The notes beneath the pieces were generated by a model. That model had not been told where the DNA came from. It made no database searches and was given only the letters and a program-made list of their open reading frames with translations. From Microbispora amethystogenes (GTDB lineage: Bacteria; Actinomycetota; Actinomycetes; Streptosporangiales; Streptosporangiaceae), in the NCBI RefSeq assembly GCF_016863015.1, contig NZ_BOOB01000028.1, positions 22,646 through 86,645 of the forward strand: 64,000 nucleotides of DNA. The letters are read 5' to 3'. How positions within the stretch are numbered: the stretch's first letter is position 1; the number at the start of each line of letters is the position of its first letter. Shown here in pieces: positions 34,514 through 44,684 of this stretch. The position numbers were made by a program, and so were the translations under genes.

Positions 34514-36685
34514 TCAGGCCTTCTCCAGGAACTCGGCGCGCTCGTCGGAGACCAGGGCGTCGATCTCGGCGCGCAGCGCCGGGTGACCCGACAGCCCGGG
34601 GTCGGCGGACAGCAGCGAGGTCGCCTCGGCGCGGGCGGCCTCGATGACGTCCTCGTCCCGCAGCAGCTGCAGCAGCTTGAGCGACGACCTGCGCCCCGAC
34701 TGGGCGGCGCCGAGCACGTCGCCCTCCCGGCGCTGCTCCAGGTCGACCCGGGACAGCTCGAAGCCGTCGAGGGTCGTCGCCACCGCGTCGAGCCTGCGGC
34801 GCGCGGCCGTGCCCTCCGGCGCCTCGCTCACCAGCAGGCACAGCCCGGGCAGGCCGCCCCGCCCGACCCGGCCGCGCAACTGGTGCAGCTGGGAGACGCC
34901 GAAGCGGTCGGCGTCCATGATGACCATGACCGACGAGTTGGGGACGTCGACGCCGACCTCGATGACCGTGGTCGCCACCAGGACGTCGATCTCCCCGCGG
35001 GCGAAGGCGCGCATCACCGCGTCCTTGTCCTCGGGCGCCAGCTTGCCGTGCAGCGCCTCGATCCGCAGCCCGGCGAGGGGACCCTCCGCGAGCGTGCGCG
35101 CGACGTCGAGCACCGCCAGGGGCGGCCGGCGCTCGTCGTCGGCCTTCGCCAGGTCGCCCTCGTCGCCCTCCTGGTCGCCGATGCGCGGGCACACCACGTA
35201 CGCCTGGCGGCCGAGCCCGGTCTCCTCGCGGACCCGCTGCCACGCCCGGTCGAGGTAGTGGGGCTTCTCGGCGGCGGGCACCACGTGGGTGGTGATGGGA
35301 GCGCGGCCGGAGGGAAGCTGGGACAGCGTCGAGACCTCCAGGTCGCCGAAAACGGTCATCGCGACGGTGCGCGGGATCGGCGTCGCCGTCATGACCAGCA
35401 CGTGGGGCCGCCCGCCGCCGCCCTTCTCGCGCAGCGCGTCGCGCTGTTCGACGCCGAACCTGTGCTGCTCGTCGACCACGACCAGCCCGAGGTCGAAGAA
35501 CTGGACGTGCTCCTGGAGCACGGCGTGGGTGCCGATCACGATGCCGGCCGTGCCGGAGGCCGCGTCGAGCAGCGCGCTCCTGCGCGCCGCCGCGCCCATG
35601 GACCCGGTGAGCAGCGCGACCGCGGTGCCGCCGAGCATGCCGCCGCCCGCGAGATCGCCCAGCATGGCCACGATCGACCGGTGGTGCTGCTGGGCGAGCA
35701 CCTCGGTGGGGGCGAGCAGCACGGCCTGGCCGCCGGAGTCGACCACCTGGAGCATCGCGCGCAGCGCGACCACGGTCTTGCCCGCGCCGACCTCGCCCTG
35801 CAGGAGCCGGTGCATGGGATGGGCGCGGGCGAGGTCGGCCGCGATCTCCTCGCCGACCCGCCGCTGCCCCTCGGTGAGCTCGAACGGCAGCCGCTTGTCG
35901 AACTCCCCGAGCAGCCCGCCCTCGCGCCGGGCGCGGGGCGTGGCGGCCCAGGCGGAGGCGGCCATCCGCCGCCGCACCAGGACGGCCTGCAACACGAACG
36001 CCTCGTCGAACTTCAGCCGGTCGTGGGCCCGCGCGACGTCCCCCTGACCGCGCGGCCGGTGGACCAGGCGCAGCGCGTCCTCGATCGGCAGCAGGCCCAG
36101 CCGCTCCCGCAGCTCGCCGGGGACGGGGTCGTCCAGGCTCAGCACGTCGAGCACGGTCTGCACGGCCCGGCGGATCTTCCAGCTCGGCAGCCCCTGGGCC
36201 GAGGGGTAGATCGGCACCAGCGCGGAGGCGAACTCCTCGGCCGTCTCCGCCGTCTCGTCGAACGACTCGTACTCGGGATGGGTGAGCGACACGCGCCGGG
36301 ACTTCCCGGCCACGAAGACGTTGACCTTGCCCGAGAACATCGCCTCGGTGCCCGGCGGCAGCCGCTGCTCGGCGACGTAGGCGCCCTTGCCGAAGAACGC
36401 CAGGTGCAGCCGCTCCCTGCCGTCCGTCACCACCATGTCGAGCCAGGTGCCCTGCCGGTTCTTCATCGGCCTGCGGACCGCGGACGACACCTTGGCGACC
36501 ACGGTCACGTGCTCGTCGTTCTCCAGTGACGCGATCGGCGTCAGCTCACCCCGCTGGGCGTAGCGCCGCGGATAGTGGCGCAGCAGTTCGCCGACCGTGC
36601 TGATGCCCAGCGCGGTCTCCAATGGGGCGGCGGACCTGCCGACCGCCTTCTTGAGCGGCTCGTCGAAGCTCGTCACGACACTCAT
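34514..36685 (-). CDS. recG: ATP-dependent DNA helicase RecG
   Basis: The 723-residue protein has an N-terminal wedge/OB domain, Walker A GEVGAGKTVVAL, the DEQH box, and helicase motifs including QLHQLRGRVGRGG. It remodels stalled replication forks and branch migrates Holliday junctions. Length is normal; ATG at 36685. The DAK gene lies 28 bp upstream in the same direction. Confidence 0.96.
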   Translation of the reverse strand: MSVVTSFDEPLKKAVGRSAAPLETALGISTVGELLRHYPRRYAQRGELTPIASLENDEHVTVVAKVSSAVRRPMKNRQGTWLDMVVTDGRERLHLAFFGKGAYVAEQRLPPGTEAMFSGKVNVFVAGKSRRVSLTHPEYESFDETAETAEEFASALVPIYPSAQGLPSWKIRRAVQTVLDVLSLDDPVPGELRERLGLLPIEDALRLVHRPRGQGDVARAHDRLKFDEAFVLQAVLVRRRMAASAWAATPRARREGGLLGEFDKRLPFELTEGQRRVGEEIAADLARAHPMHRLLQGEVGAGKTVVALRAMLQVVDSGGQAVLLAPTEVLAQQHHRSIVAMLGDLAGGGMLGGTAVALLTGSMGAAARRSALLDAASGTAGIVIGTHAVLQEHVQFFDLGLVVVDEQHRFGVEQRDALREKGGGGRPHVLVMTATPIPRTVAMTVFGDLEVSTLSQLPSGRAPITTHVVPAAEKPHYLDRAWQRVREETGLGRQAYVVCPRIGDQEGDEGDLAKADDERRPPLAVLDVARTLAEGPLAGLRIEALHGKLAPEDKDAVMRAFARGEIDVLVATTVIEVGVDVPNSSVMVIMDADRFGVSQLHQLRGRVGRGGLPGLCLLVSEAPEGTAARRRLDAVATTLDGFELSRVDLEQRREGDVLGAAQSGRRSSLKLLQLLRDEDVIEAARAEATSLLSADPGLSGHPALRAEIDALVSDERAEFLEKA

Positions 36686-36713
36686 TAGTACCCGTACGCG
36701 CCGACAATCGGGC

Positions 36714-38309
36714 TCACTCGGCGCCGATCAGGAGGGGATACCCGCCCTGCCCGCCCTCGTACACGACGATCTCGAGGTCGGGCCGCGTCCGCTCCAGGTC
36801 GTCCTCGACGGCCCGCGCGACCTCGGGCGGCGCGCCCGCGCCGACGACGAGTGTGACCATCTCGCTGCCGCCCGACACCAGGCGCCGGGCGACCTCGACC
36901 GCGGTCGCGGCCAGGTCTGCGCCGATCAGCGCGACCTCGCCGTCCACCACTCCGAGCACCTCGCCGGGACGGCACAGGCCCGCGCTGGTCACCGCCGCGC
37001 GGTCGGCCACCCACACGTGCCCGTGGCGGGTGTGCCCGGCCGCGTCGGTCATCGCCACGATGTCGTCGTCGAACCGGCGGAGCGGGTCGTGCACGGCCAG
37101 CGCGGCGAGTCCCTGCACGGAGGCCCGGGTGGGCAGGACGCTGACCGTCGCGCCCTCCTCCCTGGCGATCTCGGCGGCGGCGACGGCCACGTCGTACACG
37201 GCGGCGTCGTTGGGCAGCACCGCGACCTCCGCGCCGGCGTCGCGGATCCCCCGCACCAGCGCGGCGACCGGCGGAACCGCCCCCGGATCGCGCCGTACGA
37301 CCACCGCGCCCGCCTCCGCGAACAGGCCCGCCAGGCCGTCTCCGGCGGCGACCGCCACCACTCCCCTGACCGGTCCCGGCTCGTGCGGCCGTGTCCCGAG
37401 CCAGGTGACCTTGATCCGGTGCGGGCGTCCGGCCCGGAGCCCGGACTCGATCGCCGCGCCCGCGTCGTCCACGTGGACGTGGACGTTCCAGAGGGTCTCC
37501 CCGCCGACGATCACGAGGCTGTCCCCGAGCGTGTCCAGCTCCGCCCTCAGCCGGCTCACCTCGTCCGCGCCCGCGTCCAGGAGGTACATGACCTCGTACC
37601 CGGGGCCGTCCGCGTGCCGCCCGGCCTCTTCCGGCGCGAGCCCGACGCGCGCCTCCGGCACGCCCCGGCCGGCCGGGGCGGGTACCTCGTGCCGCTCGCT
37701 GTACGCCTCGGTCACCACCTCGGCCAGGCTCTCCAGGACGATCACCAGCCCGGCCGCGCCCGCGTCGACCACTCCGCTGCGGGACAGCACGTCGAGCTGG
37801 CCGGTCGTGCGGCGCAGCGCCCGCCGCGCCTCCTCCGCCGCCAGGCGGGCCACCCCGGCCAGGTCGTCCGGCGCGTCCCGTACGGCCCGCGCGGCGGCGG
37901 ACAGCACGGTGAGCAGGGTGCCCTCCACCGGCCTGGCCACCGCCGCCCTGGCCGTCTCGGCCGCCCTCGCGAGGCCGGCGCGCAGGTCGGCGCCGTCGCC
38001 CCGGGCCGGGCCGAGCGTGTCGGCGAGGCCCTTGAGCGCCTGGCTGACGATCACGCCGGAGTTGCCCCGCGCGCCGAGCAGCGCCCCGCGGGCCAGCGCG
38101 GCCCAGGTGGCGCCGCCGTCCGCGCCCGCGGGCAGCGCGTCCAGCGCGTCCGCCGCGGACAGGAGCGTGAGGTGCAGGTTCGTCCCGGTGTCCCCGTCCG
38201 GCACGGGGAAGACGTTGAGCGCGTCGATCTCCGCCCTGGCCCGGCCGAGCGCCGTGGCGCAGTGCCGGGACCAGCGCCGTACGGCAGGGGGATCGAGCTC
38301 CTTGAGCAT
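36714..38309 (-). CDS. DAK2/FakA-like kinase protein
   Basis: The 531-residue protein has an N-terminal DhaL/DAK2 domain (about 10-200, NVFPVPDGDTGTNLHLT with metal-binding aspartates) and C-terminal domains like YloV/FakA. Relatives phosphorylate fatty acids bound to FakB/DegV proteins. I chose ATG 38309 (MLKELDPPAVRRW) after GGAAGGAAGG. It is always near rpmB and recG in this group. Confidence 0.88.
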   Translation of the reverse strand: MLKELDPPAVRRWSRHCATALGRARAEIDALNVFPVPDGDTGTNLHLTLLSAADALDALPAGADGGATWAALARGALLGARGNSGVIVSQALKGLADTLGPARGDGADLRAGLARAAETARAAVARPVEGTLLTVLSAAARAVRDAPDDLAGVARLAAEEARRALRRTTGQLDVLSRSGVVDAGAAGLVIVLESLAEVVTEAYSERHEVPAPAGRGVPEARVGLAPEEAGRHADGPGYEVMYLLDAGADEVSRLRAELDTLGDSLVIVGGETLWNVHVHVDDAGAAIESGLRAGRPHRIKVTWLGTRPHEPGPVRGVVAVAAGDGLAGLFAEAGAVVVRRDPGAVPPVAALVRGIRDAGAEVAVLPNDAAVYDVAVAAAEIAREEGATVSVLPTRASVQGLAALAVHDPLRRFDDDIVAMTDAAGHTRHGHVWVADRAAVTSAGLCRPGEVLGVVDGEVALIGADLAATAVEVARRLVSGGSEMVTLVVGAGAPPEVARAVEDDLERTRPDLEIVVYEGGQGGYPLLIGAE

Positions 38310-38514
38310 CCGCCGTCCTTCCTTCCGCGCGCTCCGGGCCCTCGATGCGCTACCGTTGGCGGGTACGAGACTATCCCCGTTCGTCGGCCTCCCGTTTGGC
38401 GTGGACCGGCGCACATCGGATATCCTCGTGTGGCCAGCCGGTTGTCCCGGCATTGCTCGGATGAGCCGCTGCACCGGCGCCGGGCCGATCGACTGATTCA
38501 AAGGAGCGATTACC

Positions 38515-38700
38515 GTGGCTTCCGTCTGCGACGTCTGCGCCAAGAAGCCGATTTTCGGCAACAACATCTCCCACTCGCACCGCCGCACCCGCCGCCGCTG
38601 GAACCCCAACATCCAGACCGTGCGCGCGGTGGTCAACGGGACGCCGAAGCGGATGAACGTCTGCACCTCCTGCATCAAGGCCGGCAAGGTCACCCGCTGA
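38515..38700 (+). CDS. rpmB: Ribosomal protein L28
   Basis: The 61-residue protein reads [20 protein letters not shown] and has two CxxC pairs (C5/C8 and C50/C53), the zinc-binding form. GTG at 38515 follows AAAGGAG. It is divergent from the DAK gene. A classic terminator follows. Confidence 0.96.
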   Translation: MASVCDVCAKKPIFGNNISHSHRRTRRRWNPNIQTVRAVVNGTPKRMNVCTSCIKAGKVTR

Positions 38701-38727
38701 CCCGCTGACCTACTGACGCTTCGCCCG

Positions 38728-38757
38728 AGCCCGTCACCTCTGCCGGTGACGGGCTTT
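38728..38757 (+). terminator. rpmB terminator
   Basis: AGCCCGTCACC (38728-38738) and GGTGACGGGCT (38745-38755) form an 11-bp stem followed by TTT. Confidence 0.8.
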
Positions 38758-38931
38758 CGCGTGCCCGGACCCCGGCGGCGCATACGCGCTGACCGCGCAC
38801 GACTCCAACGGAGCCGGATTCCGGTTCGGGATCATCCGCTTCGGCGGGCCCGCGCACGCGGGATCATGTGGATCCGGTCCGTGACGCCGACGCCGTTCCA
38901 GGAGTCGGCGAGCCAGGAAGGATTCAGGCTG

Positions 38932-39336
38932 TTGAGCGAATGCACGCTGCGCGTGATCGGTCGAGTGGAGTCGCCCCTCACCGATCGAGCGACGGCACCC
39001 CTGCAGGCCGACGAAGGCGCCCCCAGCGCCTGGCTGATCTTCGACGAGCGGTACGCGCCCGCCCTGGAGGGCCTGTCCCCGGGCACCGACGTGCTCCTGC
39101 TCACCTGGCTCGACCGTGCCGACCGCGACACGCTCACCGTCCACCCGCGCGGCGACATCACGCGTCCGCGCGCCGGCGTCTTCACCACCCGCAGTCCCGA
39201 CCGGCCCAACCCGATCGGCCTGCACGAGGTCCGCATCCTCGCCATCGCCGGAACGCGCGTCCAGGTCGGCAACCTCGAAGCTCTCGACGCCACCCCGATC
39301 CTCGACGTCAAACCCCTCCTCACACCGGAGCGATGA
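38932..39336 (+). CDS. TsaA/TrmO-like tRNA methyltransferase
   Basis: From TTG at 38932 the product is 134 residues: LSECTLRVIGRVESPLTD, then TRSPDRPNPIGLHEVRI, the signature of the TrmO family that methylates t6A37 in threonine tRNAs. AGGAAGG (38915-38921) lies 10 bases before the TTG. An ATG at 38866 is an alternative and would add an unconserved N-terminus. It is convergent with thiD. Confidence 0.85.
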   Translation: MSECTLRVIGRVESPLTDRATAPLQADEGAPSAWLIFDERYAPALEGLSPGTDVLLLTWLDRADRDTLTVHPRGDITRPRAGVFTTRSPDRPNPIGLHEVRILAIAGTRVQVGNLEALDATPILDVKPLLTPER

Positions 39337-39403
39337 CACGCCGGACCGTCGCCGACCACGCCAACCGCGCCACGGGTGCGGGCGCGGCCGGCGCGGTGCC
39401 CGC

Positions 39404-40201
39404 TCAGGCGTCCCGGCGCAGGCGCCAGCCGTGGTCGACGGGGCCGATGCCCGCGCCCAGCGGGAACCCGTGCGCGATCGCGCCGGTGACGTACTCCTTG
39501 GCCCGCCGTACGGCGCCGGGGACGTCCTCGCCGAGGGCGAGGTAGGACGCGATGGCGGAGGCGAGCGTGCAGCCGGTGCCGTGGGTGTGCCGGTTGTCGA
39601 GCCGCTCGGCGGTGAAGCGGTGTTCGGCCGATCCGTCGGTCAGCAGGTCGACCGGCTCGCCGGGCAGGTGCCCGCCCTTGATGAGCGCCCACTTCGGGCC
39701 GAGCGCCAGCACCGCCTCGGCGGCGCGGGGCAGGTCGGCCTCGTCCTCGACCTTGACGTCCGTGAGCTGCTCGACCTCCCACAGGTTGGGGGTGACCACG
39801 GTCGCCGTGGGCAGCAGCGCCCTCCTGACGGTCTCCACGGCCTCCGGCCGGAGCAGGCTGTCGCCGTGCTTGGACACGCCCACCGGGTCCACCACGACGG
39901 GAACGGCGACGCCCGCGAGGACCTCGGCGACGGTCTCCACCAGCGCCGGCGAGGCCAGCATGCCCGTCTTGACCGCCTGGGCTCCGATGTCGCCGAGGAC
40001 CGAGTCGAGCTGGGCCCGCACCGCCTCCGGGGGCAGCTCCCAGTAGCCCTGGACGCCCAGCGAGTTCTGCGCCGTCACCGCGGCGATCACGCTCATGCCG
40101 TGTACGCCGAGAGCCAGCATGGTCTTCAGGTCGGCCTGGATGCCGGCTCCGCCGCCGGAGTCGGAGCCCGCGATCGTCAGAACACGTGGTGGGGTGGTCA
40201 T
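39404..40201 (-). CDS. thiD: Hydroxymethylpyrimidine (phosphate) kinase
   Basis: The 265-residue protein begins [20 protein letters not shown], the substrate-binding N-terminus of ThiD, and has [11 protein letters not shown] with the catalytic cysteine region. It phosphorylates HMP and HMP-P in thiamine synthesis. ATG at 40201 or 40210 are both possible (GGAGG lies between them). No TPP riboswitch was recognised upstream. Confidence 0.93.
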   Translation of the reverse strand: MTTPPRVLTIAGSDSGGGAGIQADLKTMLALGVHGMSVIAAVTAQNSLGVQGYWELPPEAVRAQLDSVLGDIGAQAVKTGMLASPALVETVAEVLAGVAVPVVVDPVGVSKHGDSLLRPEAVETVRRALLPTATVVTPNLWEVEQLTDVKVEDEADLPRAAEAVLALGPKWALIKGGHLPGEPVDLLTDGSAEHRFTAERLDNRHTHGTGCTLASAIASYLALGEDVPGAVRRAKEYVTGAIAHGFPLGAGIGPVDHGWRLRRDA

Positions 40202-40469
40202 GGCCTCCATCCAACCAGGTCCCCTCCGACGTGCGCCGTGCCCCTTCGCGACGCAGACGGGCCGGGCACGCACGGGCTCCGGCACCGATGCCACCGCGCG
40301 CTGTGACCACGCGGCGAGCCGCCCTCGACGCCCCACCACACCCCAGCGAACGCGCCCCCAGGTCGAGGCACCTCCCGCCGGGGTCAGCGGTGGTGGCGGG
40401 GGGAGCCGCGCGCGGCGGCGCAACACTTCTCGGTGACCGCCGCCGGGAAAGGGAACCTCACCGCGGGTG
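40202..40469. other. Intergenic region, no gene seen
   Basis: The 268 bp between thiD and the membrane-anchored CBM-like gene are GC-rich; frames here have no support. Confidence 0.35.
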
Positions 40470-41708
40470 TCAGTGGTGGTGGCGGCCGGAGTTGTTTGCG
40501 ACGGCGCACCGGCCCTCGGCGAGCGCGCATTCGGCCGGGGCGCGGGAGGAGCCCTCGGCGTCGAAGACGACGCCGATCTCGCCGTCCTCGCCGAGTGACT
40601 CGCCGGTGACGACCAGAGTGTCTTCCTGCTGCTCCCAGTGGGCGGCGCCCCGCACCGCGATCACCCGTCCGCCGACCGGCAGCCGGAGTGTCCAGGAGGA
40701 GAGCGCCGGCCCCTCGTTGCGTACGGCGAGCCGGGCCGTGTAGGCCGCGCCGCGCCTGCCCGTCACCGCGTACGCGACGCGGACGGCACCGTCACCCTGC
40801 GCGGCGGCCGGGGCGGCCGAGTCGGTGTGCGGGGCCTCCCCGCCCGAGTCCGACGAGCCCGCGCCGCCCGGATCCGAGGAGTCCGAGGCGTCCGAAGCGG
40901 CGGGGCTGCCTGGGTCCGCGCCGTCGGTCTTGCCGTCCGTTCCGGGGGCGTCGGCCGTCGCCGGGGCGCCGACGTCGGCGGGCGTGGAACCGGCGCCGGT
41001 CCGGGCGCCGCTCCCGTGCCCGGCGGGCGACGTGGCGCGCGCCTTGGGCGAGGCGGAGGCGCGCGCCTTCTGCTGAGTGCGACCCGGATCGGCTCCCGGG
41101 CCGGCGGGGCCGGAGTCGGGCTGGGAGGCAGACTGGGAGCCGGGGCCGGGGGGCGTTCCGGGACCGGTGTCACCCCGTGCCGGGTCCTCGCCGGTCCGGC
41201 CGCCCGCGGCTCCGTCTCCCGCCGTGTCCCCCGCGGCTCCGTCCCCGGCCGTGCCGCCCGTCGTCTCGCCCCCTGCTTCGCCGATCTGGGGAGCGGTGCC
41301 GGTCTCCTGCTGCGTCCCCGCGCCGAGAGAGGGAGCACCGGTCACGGCGCAGTCCACGGCGGACGCGCAGGCCTGCCGGGGCGGCTCGGCGGTCAGCGTG
41401 GTCCGCCCGGCCATCAGCCGCACCCCGCCCGTCGTGACGCCGACGGCCAGCAGCACCGACAGGCCGGACACCAGCGCCACCCGCCGCAGGCGCTTCGGCG
41501 GCTCCGGCCGGTCGTTCCAGCCCGAGCCGAGGAAGCCGCGAGGGGGGCCGTCGTCGTGGGAGGCGAGGCTCTCGGGAGACAGCGCGGCGAAGGTCCTGGT
41601 GCCCGGCCCCGGGTTCGGGTCGGCGGGCTCACCCACGAGCGGCGTCTCCTCCCCGGCGGGGGCGAGCGTGCCTTCTCCGGTGCTTCGTCCTGCCGCGTGA
41701 CGGCCCAT
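40470..41708 (-). CDS. Membrane-anchored protein with CBM2-like C-terminal domain
   Basis: The 412-residue protein has a cytoplasmic N-terminus, one membrane segment (about 76-98), a long low-complexity extracellular linker rich in G, A, D, S and T (about 120-290), and a beta-rich C-terminal domain (about 300-405, [26 protein letters not shown]) resembling family-2 carbohydrate-binding modules. It ends naturally in GRHHH. It may bind a surface polysaccharide. It replaces the usual close spacing of thiD and thiL, so it may be lineage-specific. Function not known. Confidence 0.75.
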   Translation of the reverse strand: MGRHAAGRSTGEGTLAPAGEETPLVGEPADPNPGPGTRTFAALSPESLASHDDGPPRGFLGSGWNDRPEPPKRLRRVALVSGLSVLLAVGVTTGGVRLMAGRTTLTAEPPRQACASAVDCAVTGAPSLGAGTQQETGTAPQIGEAGGETTGGTAGDGAAGDTAGDGAAGGRTGEDPARGDTGPGTPPGPGSQSASQPDSGPAGPGADPGRTQQKARASASPKARATSPAGHGSGARTGAGSTPADVGAPATADAPGTDGKTDGADPGSPAASDASDSSDPGGAGSSDSGGEAPHTDSAAPAAAQGDGAVRVAYAVTGRRGAAYTARLAVRNEGPALSSWTLRLPVGGRVIAVRGAAHWEQQEDTLVVTGESLGEDGEIGVVFDAEGSSRAPAECALAEGRCAVANNSGRHHH

Positions 41709-41778
41709 GACGGTCCTCTCTGTCGCCGACCGCCATACTTAATAACAGATCTAATACACCTATGTCACAAATTTCACT

Positions 41779-42747
41779 TCATTCACGGAAGTGATCCCAT
41801 CCGCCCACCGCCCGGACCTGCCCGTCGACGCGTACGCCCTGACCCTGCTCGACCTCGCCGATGACCGTCCACTCCGGCGGCAGCCGTACGGCGCGAGGGA
41901 AGGTCGCGGCGAGCGCGTGGTCGTCGCCGCCGGTCAGCACCCACTCCAGCGGGTCGGCTCCCAGTTCGCCGGCCGCCGCGGCCAGGACCTCCGCCACGGG
42001 GAGAGCGGCGGCGTCCAGGGCGACGCCCACCCCCGAGGCCTCCGCGACGTGCCCGAGGTCCTGCAGCAGGCCGTCGCTCACGTCGAGCATGGCCGTCGCG
42101 CCGAGCAGCGCGGCCCGGGGCCCGCAGGCGTACGGCGGCCGGGGACGCCGGTGCGCCTCCGGAAGCTCCCGCAGCTCCGGCGCGCCGGCGCCCGCCCCCG
42201 CCGTGAGCAGGGCGAGACCCGCCGCCGCGTGGCCGAGGCGGCCCGCCACCGCGACCACGTCGCCGGGCCGTGCGCCCGAACGGGTCACCGGCGGCCGGCC
42301 GCCGAGGTCTCCGAGCGCGGTCACCCCGAGCACGACGGTCTCCGAACGCGTGACGTCGCCCCCCGCCACGGTCGCGCCCACGAGGTCGCACTCGTCGCGG
42401 AAGCCGTCGGTCAGCGCGTCGAGCCAGTCGGCGGCGGCGTCCGGGGGCAGGCCGAGCCCGACCACCAGCGCGGTGGGTTCGGCCCCCATGGCGGCGATGT
42501 CGGCGAGGTTCTGCGCCGCCGCCTTGCGGCCGATGTCGTAGCCGCCCGACCAGTCGCGGCGGAAGTGCCTTCCCTCCACCAGAAGGTCGGTGCTCACCAC
42601 CACCCGGCCGTCGGGCGCGCGCAGGATCGCGGCGTCGTCACCAGGGCCCAGCAGTACGGCCGCGCCCTGGGGAAGCCGTCCCGATATTCGCTGAATTACT
42701 CCGAATTCGCCCAGTTCTCCGACTGTGATGGCACACCCCTTGTGCAT
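41779..42747 (-). CDS. thiL: Thiamine-monophosphate kinase
   Basis: The 322-residue protein has the PurM/AIR-synthase-like pattern of ThiL: LGPGDDAAI, STDLLVEGRHF, KAAAQNLADIAAMGA and LDVSDGLLQDL. It converts thiamine phosphate to thiamine diphosphate. ATG 42747 is the best start, though the ribosome site is weak. It is divergent from a stand-alone RAM-domain gene, 47 bp apart. Confidence 0.94.
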   Translation of the reverse strand: MHKGCAITVGELGEFGVIQRISGRLPQGAAVLLGPGDDAAILRAPDGRVVVSTDLLVEGRHFRRDWSGGYDIGRKAAAQNLADIAAMGAEPTALVVGLGLPPDAAADWLDALTDGFRDECDLVGATVAGGDVTRSETVVLGVTALGDLGGRPPVTRSGARPGDVVAVAGRLGHAAAGLALLTAGAGAGAPELRELPEAHRRPRPPYACGPRAALLGATAMLDVSDGLLQDLGHVAEASGVGVALDAAALPVAEVLAAAAGELGADPLEWVLTGGDDHALAATFPRAVRLPPEWTVIGEVEQGQGVRVDGQVRAVGGWDHFRE

Positions 42748-42794
42748 CCGAGGTACGGTTACGCTCCGGCACTGATCTCTACCCGGAGGGCGTC

Positions 42795-43028
42795 ATGGTG
42801 CAGGCCTACATCCTTATCCAGACCGAGGTCGGCAGGGCGGCCAACGTGGCCGAGGAGATCTCCTCCATCCCTGGGGTGACACAGGCCGAGGACGTGACCG
42901 GCCCCTACGACGTGATCGTCCGCGCCCGGGCCAACAACGTGGACGAGCTCGGCAAGCTCGTGGTGGCCCAGATCCAGGCGGTGCAGGGCATCACCCGCAC
43001 GTTGACGTGCCCGATCGTCCACATCTGA
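42795..43028 (+). CDS. Stand-alone Lrp/AsnC ligand-binding (RAM) domain protein
   Basis: The 77-residue protein (MVQAYILIQTEVGRAANVAE ... LTCPIVHI) is the effector domain of Lrp/AsnC regulators without any DNA-binding part. Such small proteins are widespread in actinobacteria and may bind amino acids or regulate full-length Lrp proteins. GGAGGG precedes ATG 42795. The lipoprotein gene follows 22 bp later, likely in one operon. Confidence 0.9.
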   Translation: MVQAYILIQTEVGRAANVAEEISSIPGVTQAEDVTGPYDVIVRARANNVDELGKLVVAQIQAVQGITRTLTCPIVHI

Positions 43029-43050
43029 CCACGAACCGACCGGGGGGACG

Positions 43051-43494
43051 ATGCGCGTGGCGAGGGGCACGGCCGCGACCGCGGCGGGTGTGACGCTGGC
43101 CCTGCTCACGGCCTGCTCGTCCACCGTCCACGTGGAACCGCCGGCACCGGCCGGCGAGGCCGCCGCGGCCTGCCGCAGGCTCGGCCCCGCCCTGCCCGGG
43201 ACGCTCGACGGGCTCGGCCGGGCCGAGTCCGAGCCGCCCTCGCCGTACGTCGCCGTCTGGGGCGACGGCCAGATCGCCCTGCGCTGCGGCGTGCCGCGCC
43301 CGGCCGAGATGGAGCCCACGGCCGAGGTCGTCGACGTCAACGGTGTCGGCTGGTTCCAGGACCCCCGGCTGCCGACGCTGTTCACCTCGGTCAACCGGGT
43401 GGCGTACGTCGAGGTCACGATCGCCAAGAGCCACCAGCCGGCCGCGGTGCTGGTCGATCTCGCCGAGCCGGTCAAGCGCAACGTCCCGGAGTAG
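43051..43494 (+). CDS. DUF3515 lipoprotein
   Basis: The 147-residue protein has a lipobox LLTAC (C22) and the DUF3515 pattern with conserved LPGTLDGLGR and WGDGQIALRCGVPRP. It is a surface lipoprotein of unknown role, usual beside ddl and thiL. Its stop lies one base from the convergent ddl stop. Confidence 0.9.
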   Translation: MRVARGTAATAAGVTLALLTACSSTVHVEPPAPAGEAAAACRRLGPALPGTLDGLGRAESEPPSPYVAVWGDGQIALRCGVPRPAEMEPTAEVVDVNGVGWFQDPRLPTLFTSVNRVAYVEVTIAKSHQPAAVLVDLAEPVKRNVPE

Positions 43495-43495
43495 C

Positions 43496-44611
43496 TCAGC
43501 GCAGCCCGGCGGGGCGGCGCAGGGCGAGCTGGATCAGGCGGTCCACGAGGTCGGCGTACGGCAGCCCGGTGGCGGCCCACAGCTGCGGCGCGACCGACAG
43601 CGAGGTGAACCCCGGCATGGTGTTGATCTCGTTGACGATCAGCTCGCCGGACGGCGTGTAGAAGAAGTCGACCCTCGACAGTCCCTCGCAGCCGAGCGAC
43701 TCGTACGCGCGCACCGCCATGGCCCGCAGCGTCTCGGCCGCCTCGGCGGGGATGTCGGCCGGGGCCCGGAGCTCCATCTGGCCGGGGTGATACTTGGCCT
43801 CGAAGTCGAAGAACTCGCGGTCGCCCCGCACCAGCACCTCGCCGGGGACGCTGGCCTCGGGAGCGGCGCCGTCCGGCGACTCCAGCACCGCGCACTCGAT
43901 CTCACGGCCGACGACGGCGGCCTCGACCAGCACCTTCGGGTCGTGCTCGCGGGCCCGCTCGATCGCCCGCTCCAGCGACTCGGGGTCGTGCGCCTTGGAG
44001 ATGCCCTGCGACGACCCGGCCCGCGACGGCTTGACGAACACCGGCCAGCCCAGTTCCTCGATCTCCTTCAGCACCCGGCCGCGGTCGAGGCGCCAGTCGC
44101 GGTCGCGGACGACCACGAACGGGCCGACCGGCAGGCCGGCGGCGCGCAGGACGAGCTTCATGTACGCCTTGTCCATCCCGACCGCGCTGGCCAGCACGCC
44201 CGAGCCGACGTAACGGACCCCGGCCATCTCCAGCAGGCCCTGGATGGTCCCGTCCTCGCCGAACGGGCCGTGCATCACCGGGAACACGACGTCCACCTGC
44301 CCGAGGGAGCGCGGGATCTCACCGGGCTCCAGGGCCACCAGCGCGCCCGAATCCCCCGGCAGCGCGAGCGCGGTGCCCGAGTCGTCCACGACAGGCAGGC
44401 GGCCCGACTCGATCGCGTACGTCTGGCTGCCGGAGGCCAGCACCCAGCGCCCGTCCTGGGCGATGCCGATGGGGACGACCTCGTACTTCGTCCGGTCGAT
44501 GGCCTGCAGCACGCTGCCCGCGCCCATCAGCGAGACGGCGTGCTCGGAGTTGCGCCCGCCGAAGACGACTGCCACGCGCACGCGTGACGGGGACTCGCGA
44601 TCCTCATTCAT
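43496..44611 (-). CDS. ddl: D-alanine--D-alanine ligase
   Basis: The 371-residue protein has N-terminal VVFGGRNSEHAVS, HGPFGEDGTIQG, ATP-grasp lysines in FVKPSRAGSS, and YTPSGELIVNEINTMPGF. It joins two D-alanines for peptidoglycan. ATG 44611. In the chain gpsA-ddl it lies 73 bp downstream of gpsA. Confidence 0.96.
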   Translation of the reverse strand: MNEDRESPSRVRVAVVFGGRNSEHAVSLMGAGSVLQAIDRTKYEVVPIGIAQDGRWVLASGSQTYAIESGRLPVVDDSGTALALPGDSGALVALEPGEIPRSLGQVDVVFPVMHGPFGEDGTIQGLLEMAGVRYVGSGVLASAVGMDKAYMKLVLRAAGLPVGPFVVVRDRDWRLDRGRVLKEIEELGWPVFVKPSRAGSSQGISKAHDPESLERAIERAREHDPKVLVEAAVVGREIECAVLESPDGAAPEASVPGEVLVRGDREFFDFEAKYHPGQMELRAPADIPAEAAETLRAMAVRAYESLGCEGLSRVDFFYTPSGELIVNEINTMPGFTSLSVAPQLWAATGLPYADLVDRLIQLALRRPAGLR

Positions 44612-44684
44612 GATGCCCGAATCTACCGTGTTCGAGGGGCATAACGGCTTGTCAGCCGCGCGCCGCGGAGAGCCGGACGGCTGG

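Noticed and set aside
40150..40469. TPP riboswitch upstream of thiD
   Set aside because: No THI-box CTGAGA segments or matching stems were found.
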